A stretch of 64,000 bases of DNA from Streptomyces cucumeris. Lineage in GTDB: Bacteria > Actinomycetota > Actinomycetes > Streptomycetales > Streptomycetaceae. The notes beneath the pieces are model-generated. The model saw nothing but the letters and a program-made list of their open reading frames with translations. It searched no databases and was not told the origin of the DNA. The position numbers and the translations under genes were made by a program. The stretch spans positions 186,001-250,000 of the forward strand of contig NZ_JANCLX010000010.1 of NCBI RefSeq assembly GCF_024295805.1, written 5' to 3'. Below, one piece after another: positions 52,535 to 61,575 of this stretch. Position 1 is the stretch's first letter; each line of letters opens with the position of its first letter.

Positions 52535-53494
52535 TCAGTCCAGAGCCCGGTCCAGCCGGTCCCGGATCCGGCTCAGGTGCTCGATCAGCGGTGCGGGCTC
52601 GCGCACTTCGAAGTCGAAGCCCATCAGCACGATGTGGATCGCCAGCACATCGAGTCCGTGGGCGCCGGTGTACAGCAGACAGCTGTGCTCGTCGACGGCC
52701 TCAAGCACCCCCACCGAGGGCGTGACGCGTTCGGCCGCCCGCTCGACGGGCACCTTCAGCAGCACGGTGGCCCGCTCCGCGTAGACGCCCTGGGAGATGC
52801 CCCGGGAAACATAGGCGGCCAGGTCCTCGGCGGGCGGACGGCGCGGGGCCACCCGGGGGCCGTGCGGCGGGGTCGGGGTGATCCGGTCGACGCGGTAGGT
52901 GCGCCAGTCCGCCCGGTCCACGTCCCATGCGACCAGGTACCAGCGGCGCTGGGCGCAGACCAGCCGGTGGGGTTCGGCGGTACGGCGGCTGGCGGTGCCC
53001 CCGTGGTCGCGGTACTCGAAGCGCAGCCGGTGGCTGTCCCGGCAGGCGTTGGCCAGTTCGGTCAGCACCTCCGGATCCACCCCGGACCCGGGGACACCGC
53101 CGACCATCGGCACGGTGAACGAGGTCAGGGCGCCGACCCGGCGGCGCAGCCGGTCCGGCAGCACCTGTTCCAGTTTGGCCAGGGCGCGGACCGAGGTCTC
53201 CTCGATCCCGTCGACACCGCCGCACGCGGCCTGGCGCAGGCCGACGGCGACGGCCACGGCCTCGTCGTCGTCGAGCAGCAGCGGGGGCAACTGGGCGCCC
53301 GCGCCGAGCTGGTAGCCGCCCGCCGTACCGGGCGCGGAGTGCACGGGGTAGCCCAGGTCGCGCAGCCGGTCGATGTCACGGCGTACGGTGCGCGGGGTCA
53401 CCCCGAGCCGGTCGGCGAGGTCCGCACCCGACCATTCGCGGTGCGCCTGCAGCAGGGAGAGCAGACGGAGCAGTCGTGCCGAGGTCTCCAACAT
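52535..53494 (-). CDS. WYL-domain transcriptional regulator, YafY type
   Basis: 319 residues. N-terminal DeoR-like winged helix (LLRLLSLLQAHREWSGADLADRLGVTPRTVRRDIDRLRDLGYPV), then a WYL domain (SHRLRFEYRDHGG, RRWYLVAWDVDRADWRTYRVDRI) and a C-terminal WCX-type region. WYL proteins sense ligands such as nucleic acids or small metabolites. Convergent with ctaD; an inverted repeat in its promoter is a likely self-operator. Confidence 0.9.
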   Translation of the reverse strand: MLETSARLLRLLSLLQAHREWSGADLADRLGVTPRTVRRDIDRLRDLGYPVHSAPGTAGGYQLGAGAQLPPLLLDDDEAVAVAVGLRQAACGGVDGIEETSVRALAKLEQVLPDRLRRRVGALTSFTVPMVGGVPGSGVDPEVLTELANACRDSHRLRFEYRDHGGTASRRTAEPHRLVCAQRRWYLVAWDVDRADWRTYRVDRITPTPPHGPRVAPRRPPAEDLAAYVSRGISQGVYAERATVLLKVPVERAAERVTPSVGVLEAVDEHSCLLYTGAHGLDVLAIHIVLMGFDFEVREPAPLIEHLSRIRDRLDRALD

Positions 53495-53504
53495 GGAGCC
53501 GAGT

Positions 53505-53543
53505 CTGTCAGCCCTTGAGGACAGCTTTCGTCCTCAAGGGCTG
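53505..53543. promoter_or_regulatory. Nested inverted repeats before the WYL regulator gene
   Basis: CAGCCCTTGAGGAC (53509-53522) and GTCCTCAAGGGCTG (53530-53543) form a perfect 14-bp stem with a 7-nt loop, which can terminate the upstream glycosyltransferase transcript. CTGTC-N10-GACAG (53505-53524) overlaps it and may be the operator of the WYL regulator. Confidence 0.65.
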
Positions 53544-53563
53544 ATCCGGGCGGGTGCCCGGTT

Positions 53564-54502
53564 CTAGGCCGGTGCCTCGACCCGCACCGACAGGTCGTTG
53601 TCCCGGGTGTAGTACGGACGCACCCGCACCGGGCCGTGGGGGGCGGTCAGCTCCGTGGACGGATAGGTGAAGATCTCCTTCTTGTCCGGGACGTCGTCCA
53701 GGATGCGGGCCAGCCGCACCGACGGCTGCTCCGCGTCCGCGGACCGCAGCCTCAGGTCCCAGACCTCCCGTTCGCCGTCCCAGTCCCCGGCCAGTTCGGC
53801 GAAGGGCAGGGTGCAGAAGAACTCCGCGCCCTCCGCGGTGACCGGCACCGTGCGCAACCGGTCGCGGTCACGACGGCAGCGCGCCTCCAGGACCGCCCCG
53901 TCCAGCCACTGCGCGGGGTCCCGGACCCGGTGCAGCCGCCCGTGGACGGCCATCGCGCCCTCCTCCAGCCGGATCTCCCCGGCCTCGGCGTGCGGTGCCC
54001 GCCGCCAGCTCCGCAGCGAGAGGTTGCCGTGCTTGGTGGCGTAGGGGATGCGCACGGACAGCGGGGAGGTGCTCGGGCCCGGTCTGCGGTCGACCAGGGA
54101 ACGCAGGTCGTTCAGCCCCGGCGCCAGCCGCTGCGGTTCCTCCTCCCCGTACGCCACATGGACATCCCAGCGGCCCTCGGGCAGGGCGACCGTACTGGGC
54201 AGCGCGGCCTGGAGGCGGCCGTCGCCGATCGGACCGAGCGGCAGCCGGACCTCGCTGTCTCCGGAGCCCACCGAGCCCCGGCGGATCAGTACCAGCGCAC
54301 CGCTCCAGTCGTCGTAACTCCCCGGCTGCGGGCGGACCCAGTCGGAGATGTGGAAGGTGAGACCACCGGCGGAGTCCGCCACGCAGTCGGCACGGGTGGG
54401 GGCGGCCTCTCCGGTCTCGTTCACGCTGTCCTCCTGCTCCTGCCGCGTTCGCTCCGCGGCCCCCGCTGACGTCGTGGACGCGCCTGTGCTCAGGGCGCTC
54501 AT
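53564..54502 (-). CDS. Protein of unknown function coupled to a glycosyltransferase
   Basis: 312 residues from the ATG at 54502, overlapping the upstream glycosyltransferase stop by 4 bp. It is beta-strand-rich, with repeated Trp/Asp-containing segments (SYDDWSGALVLIRRG, LPEGRWDVHVAYGEE, GNLSLRSWRR, DLRLRSADAEQPSVRL), consistent with tandem immunoglobulin-like or carbohydrate-associated domains. No signal peptide or catalytic motif is visible. Coupling suggests it acts with the glycosyltransferase in making or modifying a surface polymer. I do not recognise the family. Confidence 0.65.
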   Translation of the reverse strand: MSALSTGASTTSAGAAERTRQEQEDSVNETGEAAPTRADCVADSAGGLTFHISDWVRPQPGSYDDWSGALVLIRRGSVGSGDSEVRLPLGPIGDGRLQAALPSTVALPEGRWDVHVAYGEEEPQRLAPGLNDLRSLVDRRPGPSTSPLSVRIPYATKHGNLSLRSWRRAPHAEAGEIRLEEGAMAVHGRLHRVRDPAQWLDGAVLEARCRRDRDRLRTVPVTAEGAEFFCTLPFAELAGDWDGEREVWDLRLRSADAEQPSVRLARILDDVPDKKEIFTYPSTELTAPHGPVRVRPYYTRDNDLSVRVEAPA

Positions 54503-55737
54503 GCCGGCCGCACCTTCCGCAGCGAGTCCTTCGTCACCAGCGCGCCGCTGAGCAGACCGCCGCGGGCACGGTGGAGGGTGCCGCGCAGTCCGCTGCGCGC
54601 GACGAGGTCGGCGAAGAGGGAGTCATAGCGCCCGGCCACCCGGGAGGGGTCGAACCGGGCCGCGTCCTTCAGCGCCGCCTGCCCCATCTGCTGCCGCAGT
54701 TCATCGTTGTTGATCAGGTCGAGCAGGGCACCGGCCACGGCGTCGGCGTCACCGCTGGGCACCAGACGGCCGTCCACCCCGTTGTCGATGATCTCCGCCG
54801 GACCGTGCGGGCAGTCGGTGGAGACCACCGGCAGTCCGCAGCGCATCGCCTCGACGATGGTCATGCCGAACGACTCCAGACTGGAGGTGACGGCCGCGAT
54901 GGAGCCCTTGGCCCACTCGGGGTCCAGCGGATTGGCCGGCCCCATCAGGAACACATGGTTGTACAGGCCGAGTTCATCGATCAGCGCGCGCAGCGCGTCA
55001 TGCTGGGCACCGCCTCCGTAGATCCGCAGCCGCCAGTCCGGGCGGGCCGCACTGACCTTGGCGAAGGCCCGTATCAGCAGGTCGTACCGTTTCACCGGGG
55101 CGAGCCGCCCGGCCGCCACGACCCACTTGCCGGTGCCGTCGGCGGGCTCCAGACCTGGCTCGGGCACGCTGTTGGGCACCGCCTCGATCCGCACCCCCGG
55201 CAGCCGCATCTGGCCGCGGTAGGTCCGGGCGTCCGCCTCGGTGACCGTGGTCACCGCGTCCAGCCGCGGGTAGACCCCGCGCAGCGCCCGCTTCAGTCCC
55301 CGGGAGTGGGTGCTGAGCGTCAGGTGCTCCTGGCCGACCCGTACCGGGCCGCGGCGCGCCTCACGCGCGATGTGCACATTGAGTCCGGGCCGGGTGCCGA
55401 CGACGACGTCGGCCTCCAACTGCCGGAGATGTTCGGCGATCCGACGGTCGGTGAGCGCGCTGTACTGCTTGTAACGGCCCTCGCTGGAGGGGAAGACCTT
55501 GGCGGGGCGGGCGTGGTCAGGGTCCGCTCCGTCGTAGGTGGGACTTCCCTTGCGAATGTCCACCAGGTGGCTGAGCCGCACATGCGGCCCGGGATCGAAG
55601 ATCGGCTGATCACGGTGGCGGAACACCGAGACGATCTCGACATCGTGCTGTTCGCCCAGGGTGCGGGCAAGGTTGTACGTGGTCCGGATCGTCCCGCCGA
55701 TCCCGTACGCGTTGTGAATCAGGAATGAGATGTGCAT
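54499..55737 (-). CDS. GT4-family glycosyltransferase
   Basis: 412 residues from the ATG at 55737. GT-B fold: N-terminal SFLIHNAYGIGGTIRTTYNLARTL, the domain linker AVPNSVPEPGLEP, KWVVAAGRLAPVKRYDLLIRAFAKV and the donor-binding SSLESFGMTIVEAMRCGLPVVSTDCPHGPAEII (EX7E motif). It transfers a sugar from a nucleotide donor to an unknown acceptor. The following gene is translationally coupled, so they likely work on one product. Confidence 0.9.
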   Translation of the reverse strand: MHISFLIHNAYGIGGTIRTTYNLARTLGEQHDVEIVSVFRHRDQPIFDPGPHVRLSHLVDIRKGSPTYDGADPDHARPAKVFPSSEGRYKQYSALTDRRIAEHLRQLEADVVVGTRPGLNVHIAREARRGPVRVGQEHLTLSTHSRGLKRALRGVYPRLDAVTTVTEADARTYRGQMRLPGVRIEAVPNSVPEPGLEPADGTGKWVVAAGRLAPVKRYDLLIRAFAKVSAARPDWRLRIYGGGAQHDALRALIDELGLYNHVFLMGPANPLDPEWAKGSIAAVTSSLESFGMTIVEAMRCGLPVVSTDCPHGPAEIIDNGVDGRLVPSGDADAVAGALLDLINNDELRQQMGQAALKDAARFDPSRVAGRYDSLFADLVARSGLRGTLHRARGGLLSGALVTKDSLRKVRPA

Positions 55738-56018
55738 CCGTTCCCGTCGTCCCCGTATCCGGCTGGTTCCCCGCGGACAGGTCATTCGTCCGCCTACCAC
55801 GGGGTAAGACCGCCCCCCGGATCACAGGGTTGGGCCTCATCACCGCTTTGTTCCACAACAGATGTGAAATCGGTAGCGAAATCAGGGAACGCCGAGGCGT
55901 TCTGACGCATCGGAGTCCATGGACGGCCGGGGTGGCGTGACCCCCGCCGTGGATGGCCCGTTGTTCTCCATACGGGCCGGGAGACACCCGGCCCAGGACC
56001 GAAACCGAGGAGCCACCC

Positions 56019-56921
56019 GTGCCGCGCATGCTCGACGTCAGCGATGACGTACGTGCCGAGATCGGCGATGAAGAAGCCGACCGGTTGCTCACCGGTGACA
56101 ACGCCCCGGGCGCCTATGACTGCACGTCCTGCCGCACCCCGGGCAACACCGACCAGGAGCGGACCAGCACCGTCCTCTTCGTCGGCCAGGAGACGGCCGT
56201 GCTCGCCTTCGCGCACGCCACCTGTGTCCCGTCCCAGGTGGTGCCGGTCTCCGAGGAGCAGTTGCGCGGCGCGGTGCGCTCCATCACCGCGGAGGAGGCG
56301 GCCGATCCGCTGATGGATCCCTCAGCGCGCCCGGCGTTCGCCGCCGCCCCGTCCGGGTACGCCACCCCCTCGTCCGGGTACGCCGAGGCGCCGCGGACCC
56401 GGACCCAGACCATCCAGCCGCCCGCGCAGTCGCCGGAGCGCGCCCCGTCGCCGCAGGCCGTGCTCGGGGTCACCAGCGGGGTGGTGCTGGTGGGCGCGGA
56501 GGCGCGGCCCGCGCTGGTGGTCGAGCCGACGGCCCCGATCAACCGGCCCGGCTCCAGCCAGAGTGATGACTTCCTGACCCTCCTCGCCGAGCAGGGCTTC
56601 GCACCGGTCGTCGATCTGAACCGGCCGCCCGGACCCAACCACGGCTGGTCGGTGCTGATCGCCATGGGCCAGCTTCATGCGGTGCTGATGCCCTCGGCCC
56701 ATGGCGGCTCCCCGGTGGCCTGGTGGCAGGCGCACCGTCCGATGCCGCTCAGCGAGGGCTGGCGCAATGCGGTCAACCGCTCCCAGCAGGTGATGCTCTA
56801 CGCCGCGCCGGCGGGCACCATCGGCACCCAGCCGCGCGAGGACCAGTTGCGCGTGGCGCTGGACCGGGCCGCGGCGAGCGGTGCGCTGGCGGGCGCCTCG
56901 ATGCCGCTCGCGGGTACCTGA
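56019..56921 (+). CDS. Conserved hypothetical protein of Streptomyces
   Basis: 300 residues from a GTG at 56019 preceded by GAGGAG; the ATG at 56031 is an alternative. N-terminal part (about 1-90) has YDCTSCRTPGN and LAFAHATCVPSQV, suggesting a possible metal site from Cys/His residues. A Pro/Ser-rich linker separates it from a C-terminal domain (about 160-285) with DDFLTLLAEQGFAPV and NHGWSVLIAMGQLHAVLMP. Function unknown. Followed by another unknown gene 5 bp downstream. Confidence 0.75.
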   Translation: MPRMLDVSDDVRAEIGDEEADRLLTGDNAPGAYDCTSCRTPGNTDQERTSTVLFVGQETAVLAFAHATCVPSQVVPVSEEQLRGAVRSITAEEAADPLMDPSARPAFAAAPSGYATPSSGYAEAPRTRTQTIQPPAQSPERAPSPQAVLGVTSGVVLVGAEARPALVVEPTAPINRPGSSQSDDFLTLLAEQGFAPVVDLNRPPGPNHGWSVLIAMGQLHAVLMPSAHGGSPVAWWQAHRPMPLSEGWRNAVNRSQQVMLYAAPAGTIGTQPREDQLRVALDRAAASGALAGASMPLAGT

Positions 56922-56926
56922 CGCCC

Positions 56927-57385
56927 ATGGCCCCCGACGTTCCCGGACCCGCCCAGCCGCCGCGGGCAGCCCATTCGCCATCGATGCCGCATCCGACGGG
57001 CGGCCGGGTCGTTGGCACCTACGTGCACGCATACGACCTCCCCTATCGCTCCCCCTCATACGGCCACATCCCGGCGATGCGTCCGGCGCTGGAGGCAGCC
57101 GCCGACCCCTGGCGGCAGTCCGCCACGCCGATCTACGACGCCCTCTACGCGGAGTACCGGAGGCTGTTCCGGACGCTGCCCGGTGACCGTTCGGACGAGG
57201 AGGACCTGGAGTTCGTCGCGTTCAGCGCCATCGGCCATCCCGGCCAGCCGCGCGGACTGACCAGCGGGGGCCACGGCCGGGCGGGCGGCCCGGGCGGCTC
57301 GTGGGACACCGGCGGTCCGTACTACCGCGGCTATCTGCCCGCGCTGCCGCCGGGCCGGCGCGACGGGCGGGGGCACGACTACTGA
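56927..57385 (+). CDS. Small hypothetical protein, partner of the preceding gene
   Basis: 152 residues from the ATG at 56927, 5 bp after the previous stop. The middle part GTYVHAYDLPYRSPSYGHIPAMRPALEAAADPW and IYDALYAEYRRLFRTLPGDRSDEEDLEFVAFSAI is helical; the C-terminus is Gly/Arg/Tyr-rich and disordered. No known domain. The upstream in-frame start lies inside the previous gene and is not used. Confidence 0.65.
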   Translation: MAPDVPGPAQPPRAAHSPSMPHPTGGRVVGTYVHAYDLPYRSPSYGHIPAMRPALEAAADPWRQSATPIYDALYAEYRRLFRTLPGDRSDEEDLEFVAFSAIGHPGQPRGLTSGGHGRAGGPGGSWDTGGPYYRGYLPALPPGRRDGRGHDY

Positions 57386-57389
57386 ACCG

Positions 57390-57431
57390 GCGCCCCCTGA
57401 TGGGGCGCGCGGGGTGCGTGGCACCCCGCGC
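57390..57431. terminator. Bidirectional double hairpin between the unknown gene and der
   Basis: GCGCCCC/GGGGCGC (57390-57408) is followed by GCGCGGGGTGC/GCACCCCGCGC (57407-57431), a perfect 11-bp stem with a 3-nt loop. Confidence 0.8.
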
Positions 57432-57434
57432 GGC

Positions 57435-58898
57435 TCACTTCTTGCGGCCGCGCTTCTCGCGCACCCGCACCGAGATCTGGATCGGCGTCCCCTCGAAGCC
57501 GAACTCCTCGCGCAGCCGCCGCTCGATGAAGCGGCGGTAGCCCGCCTCCAGGAAGCCCGAGGCGAACAGCACGAACCGCGGCGGCCGGGTTCCGGCCTGC
57601 GTCCCGAAGAGGATGCGGGGCTGCTTGCCGCCGCGGATCGGGTGCGGGTGGGAGGCCACGATCTCGCCCAGGAAGGCGTTCAGCCGCCCGGTGGGGACCC
57701 GGGTCTCCCAGCCGGCCAGCGCCGTCTCGATCGCCGGGACGAGCTTCTCCATATGACGGCCGGTGCGCGCGGAGACATTGACCCGCGGCGCCCACTGGAT
57801 CTGCCCGAGCTCGGTCTCGATCTCGCGCTCGAGGTAGTAGCGGCGCTCCTCGTCGAGGGTGTCCCACTTGTTGAAGGCGATCACCATCGCACGTCCGGCC
57901 TCGACCGCCATCGAGATGATCCGCTGGTCCTGGACGCTGATGGACTCGCTGGTGTCGATCAGGATGACCGCGACCTCGGCCTTCTCCACGGCCGCGGCGG
58001 TGCGCAGGGAGGCGTAGTAGTCGGCGCCCTCCTGGAGGTGGACGCGCCGACGGATACCGGCGGTGTCCACGAACTTCCAGGTCACGCCGCCGAGTTGGAT
58101 CAGCTCGTCGACGGGGTCGCGGGTGGTGCCCGCCATCTCGTTGACGACCACCCGCTCCTCGCCCGCGACCTTGTTCAGCAGGGAGGACTTGCCGACGTTG
58201 GGGCGGCCGATGAGGGCGATGCGGCGCGGTCCGCCGACCGCCGAACCGAAGGTCTGGGCCGGGGCCTCGGGCAGCGCCTCGAGCACCGCGTCCAGCATGT
58301 CGCCGGTGCCGCGGCCGTGCAGCGCGGAGACCGGGTGCGGCTCGCCGAGCCCCAGCGACCACAGCATGGCGGCGTCCGCCTCACCGCTGGGTCCGTCGAC
58401 CTTGTTGGCACACAGCACGACGGGCTTGCCCGCCCGGCGCAGCAGCTTGACCACGGCCTCGTCGGTGTCGGTGGCGCCCACCGTGGCGTCCACCACGAAG
58501 ACCACCGCGTCGGCGGCATCGATGGCGAACTCGGCCTGCGCGGCCACGGACGCGTCGATGCCGAGCACGTCCTGCTCCCAGCCGCCGGTGTCGACGACCT
58601 TGAAGCGGCGGCCGGACCACTCGGCCTCGTAGGTCACCCGGTCCCGGGTAACGCCGGGACGGTCCTCGACCACGGCTTCGCGGCGGCCGATGACCCGGTT
58701 CACCAGGGTCGACTTACCGACATTGGGGCGGCCGACGATGGCCAGGACGGGCAGCGGACCGTGTCCGGCCGCGGCGAGGTCACCCTCGACCTGCTCGAGG
58801 TCGAAGCCCTCCTGCGCGGCGAGCTCCATGAACTCCGCGTACTCGGCGTCGCCAAGCTCTCCGTGCTCGTCTCCGCCACTGTGGATCTGGTCGTTCAT
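57435..58898 (-). CDS. der: Ribosome-assembly GTPase Der (EngA)
   Basis: 487 residues from the ATG at 58898. Two tandem GTPase domains: G1 GRPNVGKSTLVNR and GRPNVGKSSLLNK, G3 DTGGWE and DTAGIRR, G4 NKVD and NKWD, with a C-terminal KH domain (RVPTGRLNAFLGEIVASHPHP). An acidic N-terminal ~50-residue extension is typical of actinobacterial Der. It is essential for 50S subunit maturation. Last gene of the aroH-tyrA-cmk-acyltransferase-der block. Confidence 0.97.
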   Translation of the reverse strand: MNDQIHSGGDEHGELGDAEYAEFMELAAQEGFDLEQVEGDLAAAGHGPLPVLAIVGRPNVGKSTLVNRVIGRREAVVEDRPGVTRDRVTYEAEWSGRRFKVVDTGGWEQDVLGIDASVAAQAEFAIDAADAVVFVVDATVGATDTDEAVVKLLRRAGKPVVLCANKVDGPSGEADAAMLWSLGLGEPHPVSALHGRGTGDMLDAVLEALPEAPAQTFGSAVGGPRRIALIGRPNVGKSSLLNKVAGEERVVVNEMAGTTRDPVDELIQLGGVTWKFVDTAGIRRRVHLQEGADYYASLRTAAAVEKAEVAVILIDTSESISVQDQRIISMAVEAGRAMVIAFNKWDTLDEERRYYLEREIETELGQIQWAPRVNVSARTGRHMEKLVPAIETALAGWETRVPTGRLNAFLGEIVASHPHPIRGGKQPRILFGTQAGTRPPRFVLFASGFLEAGYRRFIERRLREEFGFEGTPIQISVRVREKRGRKK

Positions 58899-58956
58899 GA
58901 AGTTACGTTCCTCGTCGTCCCTCAGGCCGCGCGCCCGCCGTACGGGCTCGCGGATC

Positions 58957-59634
58957 TCATGTCTCGTCGCGGCGGCCGGTGAGCCGCCTGGCGTTCCCCA
59001 GGTGCGCGCCCAGTCGCTTCTGGATGCGCGCGGTCGCCTCGTCCAGGGCCGCCCTGGTCCGCCGGCCACTGCCGTCGCCCGCCTGGAACGGGTCGCCGAA
59101 GACCACATCGATCCGGCTGCGCAGCCGTGGCAGATGCCTGGCCCGGCCGTTGCCGTCGCGCTGGTCGCCGGAGCCGAGCACGGCCACCGGCACGATCGGC
59201 GCGCCGGAGCGGACGGCGAAGTACGCGAGCCCCGCGCGCAGCGACGCGAAGTCGCCGTCGCCACGGCTGCCCTCGGGGAAGATCCCGAGGACCCCGCCGC
59301 GCTTCAGCACGCCCAGGGCATCGGTGATCGCCGCCCGGTCGGCGGTCGTACGGTCCACCTTCAGCTGCCCGATCCCGCGCAGGAACGGGTCCAGCGGACC
59401 GATGAACGCCTCTTTCTTGATCAGGAAGTGCACCGGCCGGGGCGCGGTGCCCATCAGCATCGGACCGTCGATGTTGTGGGTGTGGTTCACCGCGAGGATG
59501 AGCGGCCCGGCGGACGGCACCCGCCAGGCACCCAGTACCCGCGGCCGCCACAGCCCGTACATCAGGCCGATGCCGATCCGGCGTCCCACCGCGGCTCCGG
59601 CCGCGCTCGGCAGTGTGTCGGCGGGTCCGGTCAC
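58957..59634 (-). CDS. 1-acyl-glycerol-3-phosphate acyltransferase (PlsC-like)
   Basis: 225 residues from a GTG at 59634 overlapping the cmk stop (GTGA). Acyltransferase motifs are NHTHNIDG (HX4D), GQLKVDRTTADRAAI and FPEGSRG. It acylates lysophosphatidic acid or a related lipid. Coupled to cmk, a conserved arrangement in actinobacteria and elsewhere. Confidence 0.92.
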   Translation of the reverse strand: MTGPADTLPSAAGAAVGRRIGIGLMYGLWRPRVLGAWRVPSAGPLILAVNHTHNIDGPMLMGTAPRPVHFLIKKEAFIGPLDPFLRGIGQLKVDRTTADRAAITDALGVLKRGGVLGIFPEGSRGDGDFASLRAGLAYFAVRSGAPIVPVAVLGSGDQRDGNGRARHLPRLRSRIDVVFGDPFQAGDGSGRRTRAALDEATARIQKRLGAHLGNARRLTGRRDET

Positions 59635-60335
59635 ACGCCCGTCCGCTTCTCCTCGACGAGCGTGACCACGCACTCGATGACCTGGTCGAGGGTGAGCTCG
59701 GTGGTGTCCACCTCTATGGCGTCGTCCGCCTTGGCCAGCGGCGAGGTCTTCCGGCCGGAGTCCAGGGCGTCCCGCTTGGCGAGCGCCGCCTGGGTGGCGG
59801 CCAGGTCGGCCGCCTCCTTGCCCTTGAGCTCACCGCTGCGGCGGGCGGCCCGGGCCTCGGCGGACGCGGTCAGGAAGATCTTGACGTCGGCGTCGGGCAG
59901 CACCGTGGTGCCGATGTCCCGGCCCTCGACGACGATGCCGCGCGGGGCCTCGGCGGCGATGGTCCGCTGGAGCTCGGTGATCCGGGTCCGCACCTCGGCG
60001 ACCGCGCTGACCGCGCTGACCCGGGAGGTGACCTCCTGGGTGCGGATCGGCCCGGCGACATCGGTGCCGTCGACGGTGATGGTCGGGGCGGCCGGGTCGG
60101 TGCCGGAGACGATGACGGGCTTGGCGGCGGCGTCGGCCACGGCCACGGCGTCCTCGACGTCGATGCCGTTGTTCACCATCCACCAGGTGATCGCCCGGTA
60201 CTGGGCACCGGTGTCCAGGTAGCCCAGGCCCAGCTTGGCGGCGACGGCCTTGGAGGTGCTGGACTTGCCCGTGCCAGCGGGGCCGTCGATCGCGACAATC
60301 ACTGCTGCCGGGGCGGTCCGGGCGGCGGTTTCCAC
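59631..60335 (-). CDS. cmk: Cytidylate kinase
   Basis: 234 residues from the GTG at 60335 (start VETAARTAPAA, GTG); upstream starts at 60347 and 60398 are possible but the chosen one fits family length. Walker A GPAGTGKSST, DTGAQYRAITWWMV, VVEGRDIGTTVLPDADVKIFLTASAEARAARR and the C-terminal SPLAKADDAIEVDTTELTLDQVI are all conserved. It phosphorylates CMP/dCMP. Confidence 0.95.
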   Translation of the reverse strand: METAARTAPAAVIVAIDGPAGTGKSSTSKAVAAKLGLGYLDTGAQYRAITWWMVNNGIDVEDAVAVADAAAKPVIVSGTDPAAPTITVDGTDVAGPIRTQEVTSRVSAVSAVAEVRTRITELQRTIAAEAPRGIVVEGRDIGTTVLPDADVKIFLTASAEARAARRSGELKGKEAADLAATQAALAKRDALDSGRKTSPLAKADDAIEVDTTELTLDQVIECVVTLVEEKRTGV

Positions 60336-60489
60336 GGTGACTGACACCTTTCGTGTGCACGGGGCTTGGTCGGACGGGGCGGATGGAGCCTCGGACAAGG
60401 TTACTGGTTCACACGACCGCTCCGGACAGCATGGTCATGACCGGACCACGGGGCCGGGCGGCCGGGGCGGTGCCCGCACCGCCCCACGA

Positions 60490-61575
60490 TCACTGCCGGA
60501 TCGACCAGCCCCGCTCGCGGAGCGCCGCGGTCAGCCCGGGGGCCGCCGCGGGCTCCACCATCAATTGGATCAGGCCCGCCTGCTGACCGGTGGCGTGCTC
60601 GATCCGGACGTCCTCGATGTTGACGCCCGCCCGGCCCGCGTCGGCGAAGATCCGGGCCAGCTCGCCCGGCTGGTCGCCGATGAGCACCGTCACCGTCTCG
60701 TAGACGGCGGAGGCGGCACCGTGCTTGCCCGGGACCCGCTCGCGTCCGGCGTTGCCGCGGCGCAGCACGTCCTCGATCCCGGTGGCGCCGTCGCCGCGCT
60801 TTGCCTCGTCGGCGGACTGGAGTCCGCGCAGCGCCCGCACCGTCTCGTCGAGGTCCGCGGCCACCGCCGCCAGGACATCGGCGACCGGGCCGGGGTTGGC
60901 GGACAGGATGTCGATCCACATCGCCGGATCGGAGGCGGCGATCCGGGTCACATCGCGGATCCCCTGGCCGCACAGCCGCACCGCGGTCTCGTCGGCGTCC
61001 TTCAGCCGGGCGGCGACCATGCTGGACAGCAGATGCGGGGTGTGCGAGACCAGCGCCACCGCGCGGTCATGGGCGTCGGCGTCCATCACCACGGGCACCG
61101 CGCGGCACAGCGCCACCAGCTCCAGGGCGAGATTGAGCACCTCGGTGTCGGTGCCCTGGCCGGGGGTGAGCACCCACGGCCGCCCCTCGAAGAGGTCGGC
61201 GGTGGCGGCCAGCGGCCCGGAGCGCTCCCGGCCGGACATCGGATGGGTGCCGATGTAGCGGCTGAGGTCGACGCCCAGGGCCTCCAGCTCCCGGCGCGGC
61301 CCGCCCTTGACACTGGCCACGTCCAGCGCGGCACGGGCGACCCCGCGGCGCAGCACGTCGGCGACCGTCCGCGCCACGTACGCGGGCGGTACGGCGACGA
61401 TCGCCAGGTCCACCGGGCCCTCGGGCTCCTCCTGCGTCCCGGCGCCGAGCGCCGCGGCAGTACGGGCCTGGTCCGCGTCATGGTCGGCGAGGTGGACGTG
61501 GACGCCGCGTCCGGCCAGGGCCAGCGCGGCGGAGGTGCCGATCAGACCGGTGCCGATGACGAGTGCGGTTCTCAT
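60490..61575 (-). CDS. tyrA: Prephenate dehydrogenase with C-terminal ACT domain
   Basis: 361 residues, ATGA overlap with aroH. NAD-binding GTGLIGTSAALALAGRGVHV, catalytic region THPMSGRERSG and VVMDADAHDRAVALVSHTPHLLSS. The last ~75 residues (VTVLIGDQPGELARIFADAGRAGVNIEDVRIEH) form an ACT domain, predicting feedback by tyrosine or another amino acid. It makes 4-hydroxyphenylpyruvate from prephenate, the product of the adjacent mutase. Confidence 0.95.
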   Translation of the reverse strand: MRTALVIGTGLIGTSAALALAGRGVHVHLADHDADQARTAAALGAGTQEEPEGPVDLAIVAVPPAYVARTVADVLRRGVARAALDVASVKGGPRRELEALGVDLSRYIGTHPMSGRERSGPLAATADLFEGRPWVLTPGQGTDTEVLNLALELVALCRAVPVVMDADAHDRAVALVSHTPHLLSSMVAARLKDADETAVRLCGQGIRDVTRIAASDPAMWIDILSANPGPVADVLAAVAADLDETVRALRGLQSADEAKRGDGATGIEDVLRRGNAGRERVPGKHGAASAVYETVTVLIGDQPGELARIFADAGRAGVNIEDVRIEHATGQQAGLIQLMVEPAAAPGLTAALRERGWSIRQ

